Of a stretch of 64,000 bases of DNA, positions 41,920-50,844 are shown in pieces. Under the pieces are notes generated by a model that saw nothing but the letters and a program-made list of their open reading frames with translations, did not search any database and was not told the origin of the DNA. The first letter of the stretch is position 1. Each line of letters starts with the position of its first letter. Source of the stretch: G020354085 sp964482055 (GTDB lineage Bacteria; Pseudomonadota; Gammaproteobacteria; Acidiferrobacterales; Sulfurifustaceae); NCBI GenBank assembly GCA_964482055.1, contig CAYZVX010000003.1:13176-77175 (forward strand), given 5' to 3'. A program made the position numbers and the translations under genes.

Positions 41920-43455
41920 CTAACCGGCGAGCCCGAGCTTCTGCGCAAGCCCGATGCGTTGCAGCTTGCCGGTCGCGCCCTTGGGGATCTCGGCCATGAT
42001 GAGAATCTTGCGCGGCACCTTGAAGTCGGCGAGACGCCGGGCCGCGAACTCGCGCAGCTCCTGATCGGTTGCCTGCATGCCTTCGCGCAGCACCACGGCT
42101 GCCGCCACCTCCTCGCCAAGCTTCTCGTGCGGCATCGCGAAGGTAACCACCTGCTGCACCGCCGGGTGATCCATCAGCACCTCGTCCACTTCGCGCGGCG
42201 AGATCTTCTCGCCCCCGCGGTTGATGATCTCCTTGAGCCGGCCGGTAATCGTGAGGTAGCCGTCGGCGTCCATGACGCCCTGATCGCCGGTACGGAACCA
42301 GCCGTTGGTGAACGCCTCGGCATTGGCCTTGGGGTTGTTCTCGTAGCCGCGCGTGACGTTCGGGCCGCGGATCACGATCTCGCCCGGGGTATGGGGGCCG
42401 AGCAGCTGGCCGGCGGCGTCCATGATCGCGACCTCGGGACCGGCGGCGATGCCGACCGTGCCCGGCTTGCGCGGGCGCGGCGGCAGCGGGTTGCTCGCCA
42501 TCTGGTGACTGGCCTCGGTCATGCCGTAGGACTCGATCACCGGCGCGCCGAACACCTCCTCGAGCTCGCGGATCACCTGCGGCGGCATCGAGGAAGACGA
42601 GGAGCGCACCAAGCGCAGCGGATTGGCCGCAATGATCTCACGGTTGCGCGCCGCGCGCGCCAGGATCGATTGGTGCATGGTCGGCACGGCCGTGTACCAG
42701 GTCGGTTTCGCCTCCTCCATCCAAGCGAAGAACTTGAGCGCATTGAAGCCCGGCGTGCAGAACACCCGTCCACCGGCGGCGAGCGGTGCGAGCAGGCCAG
42801 CCATGAGCCCGTGGATGTGAAACAGCGGCATGATCTGCAACCCGCAATCGCGCGGGCCCAGGGCGAGGGTTTTGACGATCGCCTGCGCCGAGGCGCAGAG
42901 GTTGCGCTGCGACAACGGCACGATCTTGGGTCGCGATGTGGTGCCGGAGGTGTGCAGGATAAGGGCGATGTCATCCGGTTCGGCAAACCCAGGACGCTCC
43001 GCCGCAGCGCCGGCCGTTTGACCGGCGCGCGCCACGAGCTCGAAGACGCCGGCCGGCGCGTCGGCCGGGACCTGTGCTTCGAGGATGCTGACGCCGAGCC
43101 TCTCGGCCACGGCCAGCGCCGGCGAGTCGCTGCCGCGCTCGACCAGGATCGCCTTGGCGCGCAGGTCGGACAGATAGAACTCGAACTCCTCGGCCCGGTA
43201 GGCCGGGTTGAGCGGGCAGGCGGTGGCACCGCTGGCCACCGCGATGAAGGCGGTCGCCATCTCCGGCCCGTTCGGCAGCACCAGCGCCACCCGGTCCTGA
43301 CGCCCGACCCCGAGGCGATTGAGCGCAGCGACCGTGCGTTCGATGTGCTCGCGCAGTTGGCGAAAACTCAACACCGGACGATCGGGCGCGGCGATGGCGA
43401 TGTCAGCGTCGGCGCCGGCGGCGAGCAGGGCGTGCAGCGTGGTGATCTGAGACAT
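41920..43455 (-). CDS. Acyl-CoA synthetase, oxalate--CoA ligase (AAE3/Pcs60)-like
   Basis: This is a 511-residue adenylate-forming enzyme: AMP motif ILHTSGTTSRPK, YGMTEASHQM, GWFRTGDQGVMDADGYLTITGRLKEIINRGGEKI, and the C-terminal catalytic lysine in GATGKLQR. The segments PLNPAYRAEEFEFYLSD, TWYTAVPTMHQSIL and SNPLPPRPRKPGTVG resemble plant AAE3 and yeast Pcs60 oxalyl-CoA synthetases more than long-chain FadD. Oxalate is therefore a reasonable guess. No oxalyl-CoA decarboxylase or formyl-CoA transferase lies nearby. The start is ATG 43455, although a GTG four codons earlier is possible. Confidence 0.85.
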   Translation of the reverse strand: MSQITTLHALLAAGADADIAIAAPDRPVLSFRQLREHIERTVAALNRLGVGRQDRVALVLPNGPEMATAFIAVASGATACPLNPAYRAEEFEFYLSDLRAKAILVERGSDSPALAVAERLGVSILEAQVPADAPAGVFELVARAGQTAGAAAERPGFAEPDDIALILHTSGTTSRPKIVPLSQRNLCASAQAIVKTLALGPRDCGLQIMPLFHIHGLMAGLLAPLAAGGRVFCTPGFNALKFFAWMEEAKPTWYTAVPTMHQSILARAARNREIIAANPLRLVRSSSSSMPPQVIRELEEVFGAPVIESYGMTEASHQMASNPLPPRPRKPGTVGIAAGPEVAIMDAAGQLLGPHTPGEIVIRGPNVTRGYENNPKANAEAFTNGWFRTGDQGVMDADGYLTITGRLKEIINRGGEKISPREVDEVLMDHPAVQQVVTFAMPHEKLGEEVAAAVVLREGMQATDQELREFAARRLADFKVPRKILIMAEIPKGATGKLQRIGLAQKLGLAG

Positions 43456-43574
43456 GGATGTTTTCACCTTGCGAAATCCGGGGTTCGAGCCATGGCGCGA
43501 TGTTACCGTCTGACGCGCGCGCTGTTAACGCACTAGAGCACCGGGGCTCCTCGCGTAGCTGGTCTCTTGTTTGC

Positions 43575-44564
43575 TCACGTGTGCCAGGCGAGTGGCGGCT
43601 CATCGAGAGCGGCCGCCTGTTCTTTCAGCGTCAGGATCTGTTCCTCCCAGTAGCGCCGCGTGTTGAACCAGGGAAAGGCGCGCGGGAACGCCGGATCGTC
43701 CCAGCGCCGCGCCAGCCACGCGCTGTAGTTGAGCAGGCGCAAGGTGCGCAGTGGCTCGATCAGGCGCAGCTCCCGCGCGTCGAACTCCATGAACTGCGTG
43801 TAGCCGGACAGCAGTGCCGCGAGCTGCTGCTCGCGTTCCAGGCGGCTGCCCGACAGCAGCATCCACAGGTCTTGCACCGCCGGAGCGGTGAGGCAGTCAT
43901 CGAAGTCGACGAAAAGCGGCCCGGTGCGGCCCCAGAGAATGTTGCCGAGATGGCAGTCGCCGTGCAGCCGCAGCCAGCGCATCGGCCCGGTCAGGGCGAA
44001 TGCATCGTCGAGCCGCGGCAGCAGATAGGCGCAGATGGCGGCATAGGCTTCGCCCAGCTCGGCCGGGACCATGCCACAGCCTTTGACACACTCGATCGCC
44101 TTGCGTCCCCATTCCTCGACGCTCAGGCGCAGGCGGTGAACAAACGGCTCGGCCGCGCCGAGGCGATGCAACCGGCCGAGGTAGCGACCCAGGATGCGAA
44201 AGTCCTCCTCGCTGTTGAGCTCGGCCGCCCGGCCCGGCTGCCAGGGGAACAGCGCGAAGCGAAACCCCGCGTGCTCGCACAGCGTGCGATCGTCGCGGCA
44301 GGCGCGCGGGGCGAGCGCCGGGATCTCGTGGGCCTGCAACATCTGCGTGAAGCTGTGCTCCTCGCGGATGGCGGCGTCGCTCCAGCGCCCCGGGCGATAG
44401 AACTTGGCGACCACCATGCCGTCGTCTTGGGTTTCCACCCGGTAGACCCGATTCTCATAACTGTTGAGCGCCAGCAGCGCCCCCGTGCAGCGCAGCCCAC
44501 TGGTTTCGACCGCATCGAGGATGACCTCGGGCGTGAGTTGATCGTAAGGGTGGGTGCTGATCAT
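43575..44564 (-). CDS. srkA: Stress response kinase SrkA (YihE/RdoA family)
   Basis: This is a 329-residue protein kinase of the aminoglycoside-phosphotransferase fold. In E. coli SrkA counters stress-induced death and interacts with redox pathways. The family opening is YDQLTPEVILDAVETSGLRCTGALLALNSYENRVYRV. The ATP lysine is in VAKFYRPGRW, the catalytic loop is LHGDCHLGNILW, and the metal aspartates are in VDFDDCL. The start is ATG 44564. It is divergent from prlC, with 61 bp between. Confidence 0.94.
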   Translation of the reverse strand: MISTHPYDQLTPEVILDAVETSGLRCTGALLALNSYENRVYRVETQDDGMVVAKFYRPGRWSDAAIREEHSFTQMLQAHEIPALAPRACRDDRTLCEHAGFRFALFPWQPGRAAELNSEEDFRILGRYLGRLHRLGAAEPFVHRLRLSVEEWGRKAIECVKGCGMVPAELGEAYAAICAYLLPRLDDAFALTGPMRWLRLHGDCHLGNILWGRTGPLFVDFDDCLTAPAVQDLWMLLSGSRLEREQQLAALLSGYTQFMEFDARELRLIEPLRTLRLLNYSAWLARRWDDPAFPRAFPWFNTRRYWEEQILTLKEQAAALDEPPLAWHT

Positions 44565-44625
44565 GCGCGGCTGCGGCGCGCCATGGTGGCATGCTAAATT
44601 GCGAGACTTCGCAGTATAAGACCTT

Positions 44626-46674
44626 ATGGACGCTATCAATAATCCATTGCTCGATTTGAGCGGGCTGCCGCGCTTCTCGGCGATCCGCCCGGAGCACGTG
44701 CGACCGGCGATCGACGCGGTGCTGGCCGACAACCGCCGGCAGCGCGAAGCGCTGCTCGCGCGCGGCAGCGGCTACACCTGGGACAATCTCGTGCAGCCGC
44801 TTGAGGACATGAGCGAGCGCCTGGCGCGTGTGTGGTCGCCGGTCTCGCATTTGAATGCGGTGATGAACAACGAGGCGCTGCGCGCGGCCTACAACGAGTG
44901 CCTGCCGCTGCTGTCGGAATACTCCACCGAGCTCGCGCAGGACGAGCGCATCTACGCCGCCTACAAGCAGATCGCGGCCGGCGACGAATACCCCCGGCTC
45001 AGTGCCGCGCAATGCAGAATCATCGACAATACGCTGCGCGACTTTCGCCTGGCCGGTGCCGAGCTGCCGCCCGAAAAGAAGGCGCGCTTCAAGGAAGTGC
45101 AGCGGGAGCTGTCGCAGCTGCAGAGCAAGTTCTCCGAGAACGTGCTCGACGCCACCCAAGCCTGGGAGCTGGTGGTGAGCGATGAAGCGGCGCTCGCGGG
45201 CCTGCCGGAGACGGCGCGCGCGCTCGCCCGCCAGTCGGCGCAGCAGGCCGGCAAGGACGGCTGGCGCTTTACCCTCGAGTTCCCGTCCTACGTGGCGGTG
45301 ATGACCTACGCCGATCGGCGCGAGCTGCGCCGGCAGGTGTACGACGCCTACGTCACGCGCGCGAGCGACCAGGGCCCGCACGCCGGGCGCTGGGACAACG
45401 GGCCGTTGATGGTTGAGATCCTCAAGCTGCGGCGCGAGGCCGCACGGCTGCTTGGCTTCGCCAACTACGCCGAGTACGCGCTGCAGACACGCATGGCCAA
45501 GAGCGTCGCCGAGGTCATGGATTTCTTGAATGATCTGGCGGCGCGCTCGCGCCCGGCGGCGCGCCGCGACCTCGAGGAGCTGCGCCAGTACGCGCGCGAT
45601 GAGCACGGCGTTGCCGAGCTCGAGGCCTGGGACCTTGCCTACTACTCGGAAAAGCTGCGCCAGGCCCGCTACAGCTACTCCGAAGAGGAGGTGCGCCCGT
45701 ACCTGCCCGATACGCGCGTGGTGCCCGGCCTGTTCCAGGTGGTGCAGCGGCTCTTCGGCATGGCGATCCGGCCGATTGAGGGTATCGACGTCTGGCACCC
45801 GGACGTGCGCGTCTACGAGATCCACGACTCCGCGGGCGAGACGCGCGGACGCTTTTATCTTGACCTGTACGCGCGCGCCAACAAGCGCGGCGGGGCGTGG
45901 ATGGACGACTGCATCGGGCGCAAGCGCACGGCGCAGGGCGTGCAGCTGCCGGTCGCGTACATCACGTGCAACTTCACCCCGCCGGTGGACGGCCGGCCGG
46001 CCCTGCTCACGCACGACGAGGTCACGACGCTGTTCCACGAGTTCGGCCATGGGCTGCATCACCTGCTCACGCGCGTCGATTACTGGGGTGTATCCGGCAT
46101 CAACGGCGTGCTGTGGGACGCGGTCGAGCTGCCCAGCCAGTTCATGGAAAACTGGTGCTGGGAGCGCGAGGCGATGGATCTGCTGTCGGGCCACTACCGA
46201 AGCGGGGCGCCGTTGCCGCGCGCGCTGTTCGACAAGATGTACGCCGCGCGCAACTTCCAGTCCGGCATGCAGTTCGTGCGCCAGCTCGAGTTCGCGCTGT
46301 TCGACATGCGCCTGCACGCCGAGCTCGATGTAGACACTCTCGCCGACATCCGCCGGCTGCTCGCTCAAGTGCGCAGCGCCGTCGCCGTCGTGATCCCGCC
46401 TGCCTACAACCGTTTCGAGAACAGTTTCAGCCACGTCTTCGCCGGCGGTTACGCGGCCGGCTACTACAGCTACAAGTGGGCCGAGGTGCTGTCGGCGGAT
46501 GCCTTCAGCAAGTTCGAGGAACGCGGGGTGTTCGATCGCACGACCGGCGAGGAATTCCTGCACTACATCCTGGAGCAGGGCGGCGCGCGGGATCCGATGG
46601 AGCTGTTCGAGCGCTTCCGCGGCCGCAAGCCCACGATCGACGCGCTCCTGCGTCATTCAGGTTTGGCCGCCTAA
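44626..46674 (+). CDS. prlC: Oligopeptidase A (M3 family metallopeptidase)
   Basis: This is a cytoplasmic zinc peptidase that degrades signal peptides and other oligopeptides. The 682-residue protein has HEFGH at 471-475, with the third zinc ligand in the following helix (NWCWEREAMDLLS region). The opening is NPLLDLSGLPRFSAIRPEHVRPAID, as in proteobacterial OpdA. The C-terminal YSYKWAEVLSADAFSKFEE segment is conserved. The length is standard. The ATG follows a TATAAG-like -10 by about 14 bases, which is close; no -35 was found. Confidence 0.96.
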   Translation: MDAINNPLLDLSGLPRFSAIRPEHVRPAIDAVLADNRRQREALLARGSGYTWDNLVQPLEDMSERLARVWSPVSHLNAVMNNEALRAAYNECLPLLSEYSTELAQDERIYAAYKQIAAGDEYPRLSAAQCRIIDNTLRDFRLAGAELPPEKKARFKEVQRELSQLQSKFSENVLDATQAWELVVSDEAALAGLPETARALARQSAQQAGKDGWRFTLEFPSYVAVMTYADRRELRRQVYDAYVTRASDQGPHAGRWDNGPLMVEILKLRREAARLLGFANYAEYALQTRMAKSVAEVMDFLNDLAARSRPAARRDLEELRQYARDEHGVAELEAWDLAYYSEKLRQARYSYSEEEVRPYLPDTRVVPGLFQVVQRLFGMAIRPIEGIDVWHPDVRVYEIHDSAGETRGRFYLDLYARANKRGGAWMDDCIGRKRTAQGVQLPVAYITCNFTPPVDGRPALLTHDEVTTLFHEFGHGLHHLLTRVDYWGVSGINGVLWDAVELPSQFMENWCWEREAMDLLSGHYRSGAPLPRALFDKMYAARNFQSGMQFVRQLEFALFDMRLHAELDVDTLADIRRLLAQVRSAVAVVIPPAYNRFENSFSHVFAGGYAAGYYSYKWAEVLSADAFSKFEERGVFDRTTGEEFLHYILEQGGARDPMELFERFRGRKPTIDALLRHSGLAA

Positions 46675-46686
46675 GGGGAGGAAACC

Positions 46687-47328
46687 GTGCGACGAATCCT
46701 GGCAGCGACCGCCGGCGCGCTGTTGTCGATTTCAGTGGCGCAGGCCGAGACGGCCTACATCACCGAGCGGCTGTCGGTGCCGCTCAATCCGGTCCCGGAT
46801 GAAATCGGCCCGCCGCTCAAGCGCCTTGAGGCCGGCTCGGCGCTCGAGGTGCTCCAGCGCGAAGAACGCTACGTTCGGGTGCGCGACAGGCAGGGTGTGG
46901 AGGGCTGGATCGACGCGCGCTTCCTGGCGACGGAGCCACCGGCACGCCTTCAGGTTGGCAGGCTGCAGGAGGAGCTCAGCAAGGCGCGCAAGGACCTCTC
47001 GGACACTCAGGCGCGGCTCAAACAGATCGAGACCGCGCTCGAGCAGGAAACACGCCGCGGCAAAGAGCTGGCCAAGAGTCTGGCGGCGGCCAAGGCCGCG
47101 CCGCCACCGGCGCCGGTCGAACAGGCCCCGCCACCGGCGCCGGTCGAACCGCCGGCGCCGCCTGCCACGTTGCCGTCGGTGAACGCGCCCGCGGACGCGG
47201 GGCTGCCATTCAGCCTCGCCTGGCTGCTGATTTCCTTTGCTATGCTTGGAATCGGCTTCGCGGGCGGCGTGTACTGGCTGAAGCATTCGATCCGCCGGCG
47301 CAGTGGCGGCATGTACCTGAGGGTTTAG
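46687..47328 (+). CDS. TIGR04211-type SH3 domain protein (YgiM-like)
   Basis: This is a 213-residue membrane-anchored protein: a signal sequence (RRILAATAGALLSISVAQA), a bacterial SH3 domain (AYITERLSVPLNPVP ... EGWIDARFL), and a coiled coil (GRLQEELSKARKDLSDTQARLKQIETALEQETRRG). A proline/alanine linker with the repeat PPPAPVE and a C-terminal membrane helix (FSLAWLLISFAMLGIGFAGGVYWL) complete it. E. coli YgiM has the same layout. The start is GTG 46687 after AGGGGAGG. It is close to the next gene (3 bp gap). Confidence 0.88.
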   Translation: MRRILAATAGALLSISVAQAETAYITERLSVPLNPVPDEIGPPLKRLEAGSALEVLQREERYVRVRDRQGVEGWIDARFLATEPPARLQVGRLQEELSKARKDLSDTQARLKQIETALEQETRRGKELAKSLAAAKAAPPPAPVEQAPPPAPVEPPAPPATLPSVNAPADAGLPFSLAWLLISFAMLGIGFAGGVYWLKHSIRRRSGGMYLRV

Positions 47329-47331
47329 CTC

Positions 47332-47808
47332 ATGGCGTTGCGATGGTTTCTGGCGGTTGCGTTGGTGATGAGCTGTTCCGTAGCACAGGCCCAGAAGGTC
47401 TACCGCTGGGTCGACAAGGACGGCAATGTCACCTATCGAGATCGCCCGCCAAGCGAGGCCGACCAGCAGGCCGAAGAGCGCCGGCTGCGCGTGCCGCGCG
47501 ATGTGGCCGGGGCGGCGGCCTCCGACGATGACCCGGCCACCAAGGCGCCGGTCGTGCTGTACACCGTGCCCCAGTGCTCGAGTTGTGACGCGGCGCGCGC
47601 CCACCTGGAAAAGCGCAAGATTCCGTTCAGCGAGAAGAACGTCGACGCCAATCGCACGGCGCAGGACGAGCTGCGCAAGCGCAGCGGCGGCCTGTCGGTG
47701 CCAACCATCACGGTCGGCGACAAGGTCATGAAGGGATACATCGATACGCTGCTTGACGGAGAGCTCGACGCCGCCGGTTACGCCAAGGCCGAAGCCACCG
47801 CGCCCTAG
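47332..47808 (+). CDS. DUF4124-glutaredoxin fusion protein
   Basis: This is a 158-residue exported protein: a signal peptide (MALRWFLAVALVMSCSVAQA), then a short DUF4124 domain (KVYRWVDKDGNVTYRDRPPSEAD). A glutaredoxin-like domain follows with CSSC in LYTVPQCSSCDAARAHL and LSVPTITVGDKVMKGY with the cis-proline. The signal peptide places it in the periplasm. It follows the SH3 protein gene by three bases, so the two are probably co-translated. The redox partner is unknown. Confidence 0.88.
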   Translation: MALRWFLAVALVMSCSVAQAQKVYRWVDKDGNVTYRDRPPSEADQQAEERRLRVPRDVAGAAASDDDPATKAPVVLYTVPQCSSCDAARAHLEKRKIPFSEKNVDANRTAQDELRKRSGGLSVPTITVGDKVMKGYIDTLLDGELDAAGYAKAEATAP

Positions 47809-47862
47809 GGCGGCGGCGGTGCCCGGCGCTGGTCGCGGCGGTCGTTGACGGTTGCGCCGCGC

Positions 47863-48633
47863 ATGAGGATCGCCACCTGGAATGTCAACTCGGTGCGCGT
47901 GCGCCTGCCGCAGGTGCTCGACTGGCTCGCGCAGCACAGCCCCGACGTCCTGTGCATCCAGGAAACCAAGGTAATCGATGCCGACTTCCCGGCCGCGGAG
48001 TTTCGCGCGGCCGGTTACCATGCGGCATTCACCGGGCAGAAGACCTATAACGGCGTGGCGACGCTCAGTCGCGAACCGGCAAGCGCCGTGGTGACGGAGC
48101 TGCCGGGCTTCAATGCCGAGCAGAAGCGGTTCCTGGCGGCGACCGTCGCGGGGCTGCGCCTCATCAACGTGTATGTCCCCAACGGCGAGTCGGTCGATTC
48201 GGAGAAGTACCGTTACAAGCTCGCGTGGCTCGATGCGTTGCGGGATTTTGTCGCGCGCGAGCGGGTCGCGCACGCCGATCTCGTCGTGCTTGGCGATTTC
48301 AACGTTGCCCCAGAGCCGCGTGACGTGTACGACCCGAAGGCGTGGGAGGGTCGGGTGCTGTTCAGCGAACCGGAGCGCGCGGCGCTGCGCGCGCTCCGCG
48401 ACACCGGGCTGGTGGACGTGTTCCGCACCTTTCCCCGACCCGAGGGCAGCTACACCTGGTGGGATTACCGGCAGGGCGGGTTTCGGCGCAACCACGGGTT
48501 GCGCATCGATCACATCCTGGCAAGTGCGTCACTGGCGACGCGCTGTCGCGCCTGTACGATCGACGTGGCGCCGCGGGCGCTCGAGCGCCCGTCCGACCAT
48601 GCGCCGGTCATCGCCGAGTTCGGCGCCGCCTGA
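47863..48633 (+). CDS. xth: Exodeoxyribonuclease III
   Basis: This is an AP endonuclease/3'-5' exonuclease of base-excision repair. The 256-residue protein opens MRIATWNVNSVRVRLPQVLDWL, has CIQETKVID (metal glutamate), YVPNGESVDSEKYRYKL, and LGDFNVAP. It ends with RIDHILAS and LERPSDHAPVI, all diagnostic. ATG 47863 is chosen because the family opening begins there; a TTG at 47845 is in frame but lacks similarity. It converges with the PhnD-like gene. Confidence 0.96.
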   Translation: MRIATWNVNSVRVRLPQVLDWLAQHSPDVLCIQETKVIDADFPAAEFRAAGYHAAFTGQKTYNGVATLSREPASAVVTELPGFNAEQKRFLAATVAGLRLINVYVPNGESVDSEKYRYKLAWLDALRDFVARERVAHADLVVLGDFNVAPEPRDVYDPKAWEGRVLFSEPERAALRALRDTGLVDVFRTFPRPEGSYTWWDYRQGGFRRNHGLRIDHILASASLATRCRACTIDVAPRALERPSDHAPVIAEFGAA

Positions 48634-48645
48634 CGGCGCGCGTCG

Positions 48646-49485
48646 CTAGCGTTTGGCGGCGTCTGGCGTGAGGTCGAATCCCCACACGTCGCGCAGAAGC
48701 CGGCCCAGGTCCTGGTATTCCTCGCGCGTTGCGACCACCAGGTCCTTGTCCTTGCTGTAGCGTTCGAAGAAGACCTTCAGGTGCTGGCGCGCCTGCGGCG
48801 CCAGTAGGGCCTGCGCGATCTTGGTCCTCTCGGCGCTCGCCAGGCGCGGGCTGACCGAGAAACTCTGATTGGCGATGCCCTCGGATTTGTAGATCACCTT
48901 GGCGATGCCCTTGTCCTTGTCGAACTGGCCAAACGCATTGTCGCGCAAGATGGCGGCCACACACTTGCCGCGCGCCATGCCGTTGTAGGCATCGCTGAAG
49001 CTCTTGACCTCGATCACGATCGGCTGGCGCGCCGGGTTATCGAACTGGCTCAGCACCGTCAGGGTCGCCAGATTGGGCGGCGCCAGGCCGCACAGCGTGC
49101 GGCCAGCGAGATCCTTGAGCGAGCCGATGTTGTTGTCCTTTTTGACGGCGACGACGAAGGCGAGCTTGCCGGCCAGCCGCGCGACCGGCTCGTGCCCGAG
49201 CCTGGCCATGCGCCATCCGACGAAGTGCGGGCCGTCGAAGACGATATCGTATTCGCCGCGGCGCATGCGGTCCTGATAGGAGAGCCAGTTGTCGTAGTGG
49301 CGGTACTCGATTCTCTGGCCAATGGCGTTCGAGAGGTACTGGGCGATTGGTTCGTAGACATCGGATTCGGCGCCGCCGGTATCGCGCGGTGGGGCGGTGA
49401 GAACATAGACATCCGCCGCCGATGAGCCCGTTGCCCATGCCGTGAGCAACACCGCGGCAGTGATTCGCAGAATGCCTGCTTTCAT
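48646..49485 (-). CDS. PhnD-like phosphate/phosphonate ABC transporter substrate-binding protein
   Basis: This is a 279-residue periplasmic binding protein of the PhnD/PtxB family. It has a signal peptide (GILRITAAVLLTAWATGSSAAD), the opening VYVLTAPPRDTGGAESDVYEPIAQYLSNAIG, and FDGPHFVGWRMARLG. The start is ATG 49485, preceded by TTGGAGGT. No permease or ATPase gene accompanies it. Because it shares a divergent intergenic region holding a Fur-box match with the iron transporter, it may be iron regulated and carry a ligand other than phosphonate. That part is inference. Confidence 0.85.
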   Translation of the reverse strand: MKAGILRITAAVLLTAWATGSSAADVYVLTAPPRDTGGAESDVYEPIAQYLSNAIGQRIEYRHYDNWLSYQDRMRRGEYDIVFDGPHFVGWRMARLGHEPVARLAGKLAFVVAVKKDNNIGSLKDLAGRTLCGLAPPNLATLTVLSQFDNPARQPIVIEVKSFSDAYNGMARGKCVAAILRDNAFGQFDKDKGIAKVIYKSEGIANQSFSVSPRLASAERTKIAQALLAPQARQHLKVFFERYSKDKDLVVATREEYQDLGRLLRDVWGFDLTPDAAKR

Positions 49486-49802
49486 TGAGACCTCCAACCG
49501 TTGCTGCGGGGCGGGTCGCCGGTCGCGCTGCCCGGCTATGGCCTTGGAAGCGGATTGCCCGCAGTGGCGATTGGCCCAAACCCCTCGGCTTATTGAAGAA
49601 AGCAACTACCGTGCCGTGAGGAATTTATGGGCACCTGGCTGGTCCGCAGAAGCCCGCGCCAAAGATACGAATGAGAACGATTTGCATTGCGATTTAGGCT
49701 GTGGCAGGATGGCCGATAGCGCGGCGACGCTGGTCCGTCCGGCCGTTCGACCGCGAGCCTGGGCCGTTTGCAGTTTGGCCAAACCAAACAAGGGGAATAG
49801 CC
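49486..49802. other. 317-bp divergent intergenic region with Fur-box match
   Basis: The region separates the PhnD-like gene from the iron transporter genes. It contains one Fur-like operator (49670-49688). The last bases, AAGGGGAATAGCC, form the ribosome site of the iron-binding protein. No gene is supported inside. Confidence 0.55.
49670..49688. promoter_or_regulatory. Fur-box-like operator
   Basis: AATGAGAACGATTTGCATT resembles the Fur consensus, with symmetric AATG/CATT ends and an A/T-rich core around the centre. It lies 115 bases before the iron-binding protein start. Its palindromic character means it could control both divergent genes. Confidence 0.55.
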
Positions 49803-50807
49803 ATGCTTTTTCGATATCTACCGGCAGCAGCCGCGCTGCTCGCATCGCTTGGCGTCGCCGGGGCGGCGAACGCTGGGGAACTGGTTGTGTATTCGGCTCG
49901 CAACGAGCAGCTCATCAAGCCGCTTTTCGACGCCTACACAAAGAAGACCGGCACGCAAATCAAATTCCTTACGAGCTCCGAGGGCCCACTGTTGGAAAAG
50001 CTCAAGGCCGAGGGGACGGCAACACCTGCCGACCTGCTCATTACCGTGGATGCCGGCAACCTGTGGCTTGCGGCAAGAGAAGGCGTGCTGGCGCGCACTG
50101 ACTCCCAAATTCTCGCTCGCAACATCCCGGTGCACCTGCGCGACCCGATGGGCCAGTGGTACGGATTGTCGGTCCGGGCGCGCACCATTGTCTATTCGAC
50201 CGAACGCGTGAAGCCTGCAGACCTTTCGACGTACGAGGATCTGGGCAGCGCCAAGTGGAAGGGCAGGCTGTGCCTGCGCACCTCGAAGAAGGTCTACAAC
50301 CAGTCGCTGGTGGCCATGATGATAGCCAGGCATGGCGAGCAAAAAGTCGAGCAGATCGTGAAGGGCTGGGTCGCGAACCTGGCGACGGATCCGCAGCCCG
50401 ATGACACCAAGGTGATGGAAGCGATCGTGGCCGGGCAGTGCGACGTCGGCATCGTGAACACGTACTATTATGGGCGCTTGATGAAGAAGAATCCGCAGAC
50501 CAAGCTGGCATTGTTCTGGCCGAACCAGAACGACCGTGGCGTGCACGTCAATGTTTCCGGTGCCGGCGTCACCGCACACGCCAAGCATCGCGCCGAGGCC
50601 GTGAAGTTTCTCGAGTGGCTTTCTTCCGAGGAAGCGCAGAATCTGTTTGCCGACGAGAATCTCGAGTACCCGGCGAATCCGCGCGTAGCGCCGCATCCAA
50701 CCGTCGCGGCCTGGGGCGTCTTCAAGCAGGACACCATCAATGTCGCCGAGGCCGGGCGCCTGCAGGCGCAGGCGGTGAAGCTGATGGACCGCGCCGGTTA
50801 CAAGTAG
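49803..50807 (+). CDS. Iron(III) ABC transporter substrate-binding protein (FbpA/FutA-like)
   Basis: This is a 334-residue periplasmic ferric-ion binding protein. A signal peptide ends in GAANAG, then ELVVYSARNEQLIKPLFDAYTKKTG. The tyrosine cluster used for iron binding in FbpA proteins is present as NTYYYGRLMKKNP (N219, Y221-Y223). The C-terminal AEAVKFLEWLSSEEAQ and ENLEYPANP are typical. The permease gene follows 37 bp downstream, and a Fur-like operator is upstream, which supports iron as the ligand. Confidence 0.94.
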   Translation: MLFRYLPAAAALLASLGVAGAANAGELVVYSARNEQLIKPLFDAYTKKTGTQIKFLTSSEGPLLEKLKAEGTATPADLLITVDAGNLWLAAREGVLARTDSQILARNIPVHLRDPMGQWYGLSVRARTIVYSTERVKPADLSTYEDLGSAKWKGRLCLRTSKKVYNQSLVAMMIARHGEQKVEQIVKGWVANLATDPQPDDTKVMEAIVAGQCDVGIVNTYYYGRLMKKNPQTKLALFWPNQNDRGVHVNVSGAGVTAHAKHRAEAVKFLEWLSSEEAQNLFADENLEYPANPRVAPHPTVAAWGVFKQDTINVAEAGRLQAQAVKLMDRAGYK

Positions 50808-50844
50808 CCGGTTCAACGCGGGCCCGGGTTTCAATGCCGCTGCC

